Positions 6,456 through 10,215 of a stretch of DNA of 10,215 bases are shown in pieces. Each line of letters opens with the position of its first letter. The stretch's first letter is position 1. The stretch comes from Gammaproteobacteria bacterium (GTDB lineage: Bacteria > Pseudomonadota > Gammaproteobacteria > Pseudomonadales > Pseudohongiellaceae), in assembly GCA_003556835.1 (NCBI GenBank), contig PWQG01000131.1, forward strand, positions 1-10,215, in the 5' to 3' direction. The notes below the pieces were generated by a model. It had not been told where the DNA came from. It made no database searches and saw nothing but the letters and a program-made list of their open reading frames with translations. A program made the translations under genes and the position numbers.

Positions 6456-7628
6456 TCAATCGTGCAGCAGGTGCTCGTAGCGCTCGTCGGTAAGACTTTC
6501 CATGAAGCGGATCAGCGCGTCTATGTCGTTGCTGCTCAGATCGCCCGTCCGCGCTAAAGCCGCTCTGGCCACGGTCACCGGATAGTCGGTGGTTTCCCAG
6601 GGCTGGCCGGTTTCGGGATTGAGCGGGAAGACGGATTGCCTACCGGCACCACGGTGCAGATGCAGTTTGATGGCGGCGCGCAGGGTGCTGAATACACCAT
6701 TGTGCATATAGGGTCCAGTCACCGCGACATTGCGCAATCCGGGGGTACGGAACTTGCCGGCGTGGCGCTCATCATCAACCGCTGCGTTGCCCAGCAACCC
6801 GGGATCAGGCTGATCATCACCACGAGCCTCGCGCAGTGTCCGGTTGATGGGCACACCGATGTTGTAATAACGATAGTCGCTGAAGGTCTCCCGACTGCTG
6901 TCATGAACACCGGCCGCACTGTGACAGTCGCTGCAGTGTTGTTCGAACAATGACAGACCGCGAGCCTGTTCGCGGGACAGTTCCGACTCACCACGAAGAT
7001 GGCGATCGTAGCGCGAATCGAATGTGGAAAAACCATCGGTCTGCTCGAAGGCGGCAATGGCTTGCCCGATACGTGTGAAAGGGAAATTCACGCTGCGCGG
7101 ATTTTCGAAGATATTCTCGCCAAAAAATGTCCGGTAGGCAGTTTCATAAGCGGGATTCTCCCGGATACGCGCAATCACGGCATCACGGTCCGGCATCATC
7201 ATCTCCACAGGATTGAGAAAAGGGCCACCATCTAGATTGACTTGTTGCCTGAGATGGCGTGCACGCCCGTCCAGGAATTGTCCACCACGATATTCGCCAT
7301 CGGGCAGTTGCTCGAACTCGGGCGTCAGTGCGGCATACGTCAGTGTTGGAGCGTTTCGCTGCCCGAGGCTTAGATCGTCATCACCGAGGGAAACAGCGCC
7401 ATTAACACCATTGGCCCGGGGATCGATAAAAGCATGCTCGGGATCGTGACAGCTCGCACAGGACTGGTTGCGAGTCAGGGAAAGATTGCTGTCATGAAAC
7501 AAACGTTCACCAAGCTCCGTCAGGCTGCTGATGTTCTCGACCGACTGCTCCGGCTCACCATTTTCCGGCGAACAGGCTACAGCCAGCATCATGGCAGCCA
7601 CAGATAATGGTCGGACCAATGTGTGCAT
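6456..7628 (-). CDS. Di-heme cytochrome c peroxidase / MauG-family lipoprotein
   Basis: A 390-residue protein with two heme c attachment motifs, CASCH at 57-61 and CSDCH at 232-236, the hallmark of the bacterial di-heme peroxidase (BCCP)/MauG family. Other family marks are QRNAPTL (91-97), DGRARHLRQQ (120-129), LNPVEM (138-143) with the likely catalytic Glu142, and GPYMHNG (305-311), whose Met308 is the expected distal ligand of the C-terminal heme; Met there is BCCP-like, where MauG has Tyr. BCCPs reduce H2O2 to water in the periplasm with electrons from small cytochromes or other donors. The start at 7626-7628 gives the lipoprotein signal LVRPLSVAAMMLAVAC, with Cys19 as lipidation site and Ser at +2, so it is probably anchored in the outer membrane. 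The usual bridging Trp of the FWDGRA motif is Leu119 here. It lies 35 bases after the TonB receptor gene, in the same operon. Confidence 0.92.
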   Translation of the reverse strand: MHTLVRPLSVAAMMLAVACSPENGEPEQSVENISSLTELGERLFHDSNLSLTRNQSCASCHDPEHAFIDPRANGVNGAVSLGDDDLSLGQRNAPTLTYAALTPEFEQLPDGEYRGGQFLDGRARHLRQQVNLDGGPFLNPVEMMMPDRDAVIARIRENPAYETAYRTFFGENIFENPRSVNFPFTRIGQAIAAFEQTDGFSTFDSRYDRHLRGESELSREQARGLSLFEQHCSDCHSAAGVHDSSRETFSDYRYYNIGVPINRTLREARGDDQPDPGLLGNAAVDDERHAGKFRTPGLRNVAVTGPYMHNGVFSTLRAAIKLHLHRGAGRQSVFPLNPETGQPWETTDYPVTVARAALARTGDLSSNDIDALIRFMESLTDERYEHLLHD

Positions 7629-7634
7629 TTCAAT

Positions 7635-7639
7635 CCTCC
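7635..7639 (-). promoter_or_regulatory. Ribosome binding site that sets the peroxidase start
   Basis: GGAGG on the minus strand with a 6-base spacer to the ATG at 7626-7628. The upstream in-frame ATG at 7647-7649 lacks such a site and would add seven charged residues (MTERRIE) before the lipoprotein signal, so the downstream ATG is preferred. Confidence 0.7.
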
Positions 7640-7663
7640 GTTCCGTCATGGTGCCCGAGCCGA

Positions 7664-9736
7664 TCAGCGAAAATTATAGCGGGCGCTGACGTAATAAGCC
7701 GACTTCCGAATAGCGCCCAGTTGTTTCGGGATACTTTCCCTGAAGACATTGTCAATGCCGGCAGCCAGATCAACCTGCTGCAGGAATCCATTGTATACAA
7801 GCTTCACATTACTACTGGTGAACGAAGGGATGTCACCATCGGCATCAACCTGACGCCCGGTGTACCTCGTGATGCTGCGCAGCTCGACGTTCGATAGTGG
7901 AAAGTAACTGAGCCGGACGCTGGCCAGTGACTCCGGCGTGCGGTAGATCGTGCTGCCATCAGTCTTGTCTTCGGCATCCGTGTTGGCATAGGTCAGGCGG
8001 GTGGAGAAACTGTCAGTCACATCCAGTGTCAGTGAGCTTTCAAAACCACTGATACGACTCTTTTCGATGTTGTCATACGTGGTGATCACATTACTCAGAC
8101 GCGTGCGACTGATGCGGTCATCAAACCGGGTATCAAAACCGAACAACTCAAAACGATAACGATTACCAGAAGCGAGAATCCCGAGCTCAATGGTTTCACT
8201 GGTCTCCGGGCGGAGATTCCAGGCTTCGGTCTTGTCACCAACAATGATGGTCGAACCCAGAAGCAGGCGACCGTTGACATTGGTCTGGTTGATATACAAC
8301 TCCTCGGCGTCCGCGCTACGAAAACCCTGGGAGAAGTTGGATTTCAGCCACAAACCCTCGCGCAGGGCGTAGGACCCACCCAGGCTGACACTGGTTTTCG
8401 ATACTCCCACCGGATCGCGCTCATGACGGGCACCATAGACCAGGCTCAGTGGTTCTATCGGTTTGTATTCGTGCTGTGCATATACTGCCTCATGCGTGCC
8501 GTTGTTGACGACAAAGCCTTCCGAATCACGGTTGATGGTGCGGTGCTCTGCACCAATCAGCACACGATTGCGAGAAGAAAAACGATAACTGGCAATCAGA
8601 TCCTGATTCAGATGTTCGGTCACCGCCTGATCAAGATTGGACAGGGATGCCTCTCGCGAACTGTAACCCGCTTCCTGCCAGAAAGGTGTATAGGCGCGGG
8701 TGTCTTTATCATAGCGCGAGAAGAACACGGAATAACGGATATCAAGCTCTGCCAGCGGTGCGTATTCAAGCGCTGCCGCCATTGTCAGACGACTGTTGTC
8801 GTCGAATCGCTCGGAGGGCAGGCGCTGCACGAGAATCGGTCGGCCACGGTTGTCTTCAAAGCTTGTGACATAGTTGGCACTGATGAAATCGCGTTGCTTG
8901 TCCTCGCGCAGGTAGCTGGCATCCAGGTCCAGCGTCAGTCGTTGGTTGAAGCTGTGCTGGAGACCGGCACTGACATGACTGAGCGACATCTCGTCCTGAT
9001 AGTCGCGATTGACTTGGTACTCATCATCCAGCGTATTGCGTAGCGGTAGATACTCATCACCCTCAAGCTCGGAAACGGGTGTATTCCTGACACTCAATTG
9101 CGCCGTCTCACGACGCGTATACGCATCACGCTCAAGATGGCTGGCGAACAGGCGATAGCGCGTATCGCCGCGATTGGCGAACAGGCTCAGGTCGACGCCA
9201 TCACGATTGGCTCCATGCAACAACTGGATATCGCCGCCAAATGCATCATCCTGCTTGCGCGTGATGATATTGGCCACACCGCCCATGGCCTCGCTGCCAT
9301 ACAGCAGACTGGCACTGCCCTTGAGGATCTCGATACGCTCGATCATACCCGCCGGAATACGATCCAATTCGTAGGTCTTGTTCAGCTCACCATTAATCCG
9401 CATGCCATCAATCAGGAACAGGGTATCGGCGTGAGCCATGCCACGAAGCGTGATACGACCACCGCTGGAGCCCGAAGTGCGAATATAGATTTCCCCGCTA
9501 TCATTGAGTACCTCTGCCACATTGAGCGAACCACTGTTGCGGATGTCATCAGCGGTGATGACACTGACCTGCATCGGCAGATCATTGCGGTGGACTGCTG
9601 TACGTGTACCAATGACGACTATTTCTTCCGGCATGAGAGCTTCGGCGCCGCTCTGCTGCGCCATGGATGTTGAGCCCAGAGATGTAAGAACCAGGGCAGA
9701 TGCCATTATCAAGGGTGTTTTGACAAACCGTTTCAT
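7664..9736 (-). CDS. TonB-dependent outer-membrane receptor
   Basis: A 690-residue protein with a signal peptide (1-26, cleavage after SMA) and a TonB box EEIVVIG at 37-43. The plug domain (about 50-160) shows QVSVITADDIRNSG, ITLRGMAHADTLFLIDG and LKGSASLLYGSEAMGGVANIITR (138-160). The rest is a beta-barrel of alternating strands ending in YYVSARYNFR. Such receptors import siderophores, heme, cobalamin or other large or scarce nutrients with energy from TonB-ExbBD. The plug resembles the BtuB/CirA/heme-receptor type, but the substrate cannot be told. The ATG has AGGAG with a 7-base spacer inside the end of the preceding gene and overlaps that gene's stop by 4 bases (ATGA), so the two are translationally coupled. 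The di-heme peroxidase lipoprotein follows. The last residue is Arg rather than the usual terminal Phe, which is the penultimate residue here. Confidence 0.95.
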   Translation of the reverse strand: MKRFVKTPLIMASALVLTSLGSTSMAQQSGAEALMPEEIVVIGTRTAVHRNDLPMQVSVITADDIRNSGSLNVAEVLNDSGEIYIRTSGSSGGRITLRGMAHADTLFLIDGMRINGELNKTYELDRIPAGMIERIEILKGSASLLYGSEAMGGVANIITRKQDDAFGGDIQLLHGANRDGVDLSLFANRGDTRYRLFASHLERDAYTRRETAQLSVRNTPVSELEGDEYLPLRNTLDDEYQVNRDYQDEMSLSHVSAGLQHSFNQRLTLDLDASYLREDKQRDFISANYVTSFEDNRGRPILVQRLPSERFDDNSRLTMAAALEYAPLAELDIRYSVFFSRYDKDTRAYTPFWQEAGYSSREASLSNLDQAVTEHLNQDLIASYRFSSRNRVLIGAEHRTINRDSEGFVVNNGTHEAVYAQHEYKPIEPLSLVYGARHERDPVGVSKTSVSLGGSYALREGLWLKSNFSQGFRSADAEELYINQTNVNGRLLLGSTIIVGDKTEAWNLRPETSETIELGILASGNRYRFELFGFDTRFDDRISRTRLSNVITTYDNIEKSRISGFESSLTLDVTDSFSTRLTYANTDAEDKTDGSTIYRTPESLASVRLSYFPLSNVELRSITRYTGRQVDADGDIPSFTSSNVKLVYNGFLQQVDLAAGIDNVFRESIPKQLGAIRKSAYYVSARYNFR

Positions 9737-10209
9737 TCATCTTCTCCTGTATACATGGCAATCAGCCTTTCATATTCGCTGCGCGACTGTTGCGCCAGTG
9801 ACGCAACGCGGGCATTCCTGATGGCTTCGACAAAATCACCGGCTTCGCCATCATGGGCTTCCGGCACTGCGTGAGCACGCAGAAAATCGGCAATCAACCA
9901 CTCCAGGGCTTCGGCATCGCTCAACACCTCATCCGCCATGAACTGCAATCGCGCCCGCTCTTCATCGGAAAGCGCGACCGGCGGATGAGCCAGCGCTCGG
10001 GCATGGCGGAGCATCTGCAGGTGTTCGTATTGCAGAAAGTCAAAATGTGCCGTCTGCTGATCAAGAATGGCCTGCATCTGCCGGGCCACGCCTTCCTGCG
10101 CCTTAATCACAATCTCCAGCGCGTGCAGGTAATCCTCGTGATGCCGCACGTTGAAATCACGGCGATCACTGATGCCTGCCGTGTTGACTGCCGCGCCCTC
10201 TGGTTCCAT
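9733..10209 (-). CDS. Helical, His-rich protein of unknown family, coupled to the TonB receptor
   Basis: From the first visible ATG (10207-10209) this gives 158 residues, but the frame stays open to the window edge six bases further, so the true start may lie outside and a signal peptide could be missing from view. No ribosome binding site can be judged. The sequence looks all-helical, with long amphipathic stretches at about 22-70, 80-112 and 123-152. It has no Cys and no membrane segment, and is rich in His, Asp and Glu, including HHEDYLH at 23-29 and His55, His63, His68 and His74. The stop overlaps the TonB receptor start (ATGA), so its product is likely made together with the receptor. 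I do not recognise the family. A periplasmic or cytoplasmic accessory of the transport module, perhaps metal-binding, is only a guess from composition and position. Confidence 0.75.
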   Translation of the reverse strand: MEPEGAAVNTAGISDRRDFNVRHHEDYLHALEIVIKAQEGVARQMQAILDQQTAHFDFLQYEHLQMLRHARALAHPPVALSDEERARLQFMADEVLSDAEALEWLIADFLRAHAVPEAHDGEAGDFVEAIRNARVASLAQQSRSEYERLIAMYTGEDE

Positions 10210-10215
10210 CCGGCC

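Noticed and set aside
6456..7628. The di-heme protein as MbnH of a metallo-mystery/MbnP-MbnH pair
   Set aside because: The sequence around the first heme (QRNAPTL, DGRARHL, LNPVEM) and GPYMHNG follow the general BCCP-like pattern, and no MbnP-like four-Cys partner is present next to it.
7629..7649. Upstream ATG of the di-heme peroxidase at 7649
   Set aside because: It has no ribosome binding site, while the ATG at 7628 has GGAGG at good spacing and gives a proper lipoprotein signal.

Overview
The window looks like chromosomal DNA of a Gram-negative, GC-rich bacterium, most likely a gammaproteobacterium. The evidence is an outer-membrane TonB-dependent receptor, two predicted lipoproteins, a periplasmic-type di-heme peroxidase, clear AGGAG-like ribosome binding sites and tight operon spacing. 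The taxonomic call is inference from gene style only. Every gene I can support is on the minus strand, so transcription runs from right to left. I saw no mobile element, tRNA, rRNA or CRISPR array.

Right part (about 10.2 to 6.46 kb): an all-helical, His-rich protein of unknown family (its start lies 6 bases from the window edge) overlaps a TonB-dependent receptor by 4 bases. The receptor is followed 35 bases later by a di-heme cytochrome c peroxidase/MauG-family lipoprotein. This is a compact three-gene module that spans the cell envelope. A role in uptake or redox handling of a metal or metal complex is plausible, but the substrate is not visible from sequence.

A roughly 200-base gap (6251-6455) holds a candidate promoter and a cluster of GTGAC/GTCAC motifs. 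It leads into a second gene run: a possible 64-residue membrane protein, a DUF3830 (cyclophilin-like) protein coupled to it by an ATGA overlap, an Nramp-family transporter 22 bases further on, and an M1 metallopeptidase lipoprotein 48 bases after that. The transporter has lost the canonical metal-binding motifs of the family. A secreted NHL-repeat beta-propeller protein follows after 116 bases and may have its own promoter. A good rho-independent terminator at 296-325 closes the run. To its left, the first 21 codons of another minus-strand gene, starting with a hydrophobic segment, run off the window.

The points most worth a second look are the non-canonical Nramp motifs, the missing bridging Trp and missing loop His in the di-heme enzyme, the unrecognised His-rich partner of the TonB receptor, and the ambiguous reading frame upstream of the DUF3830 gene.
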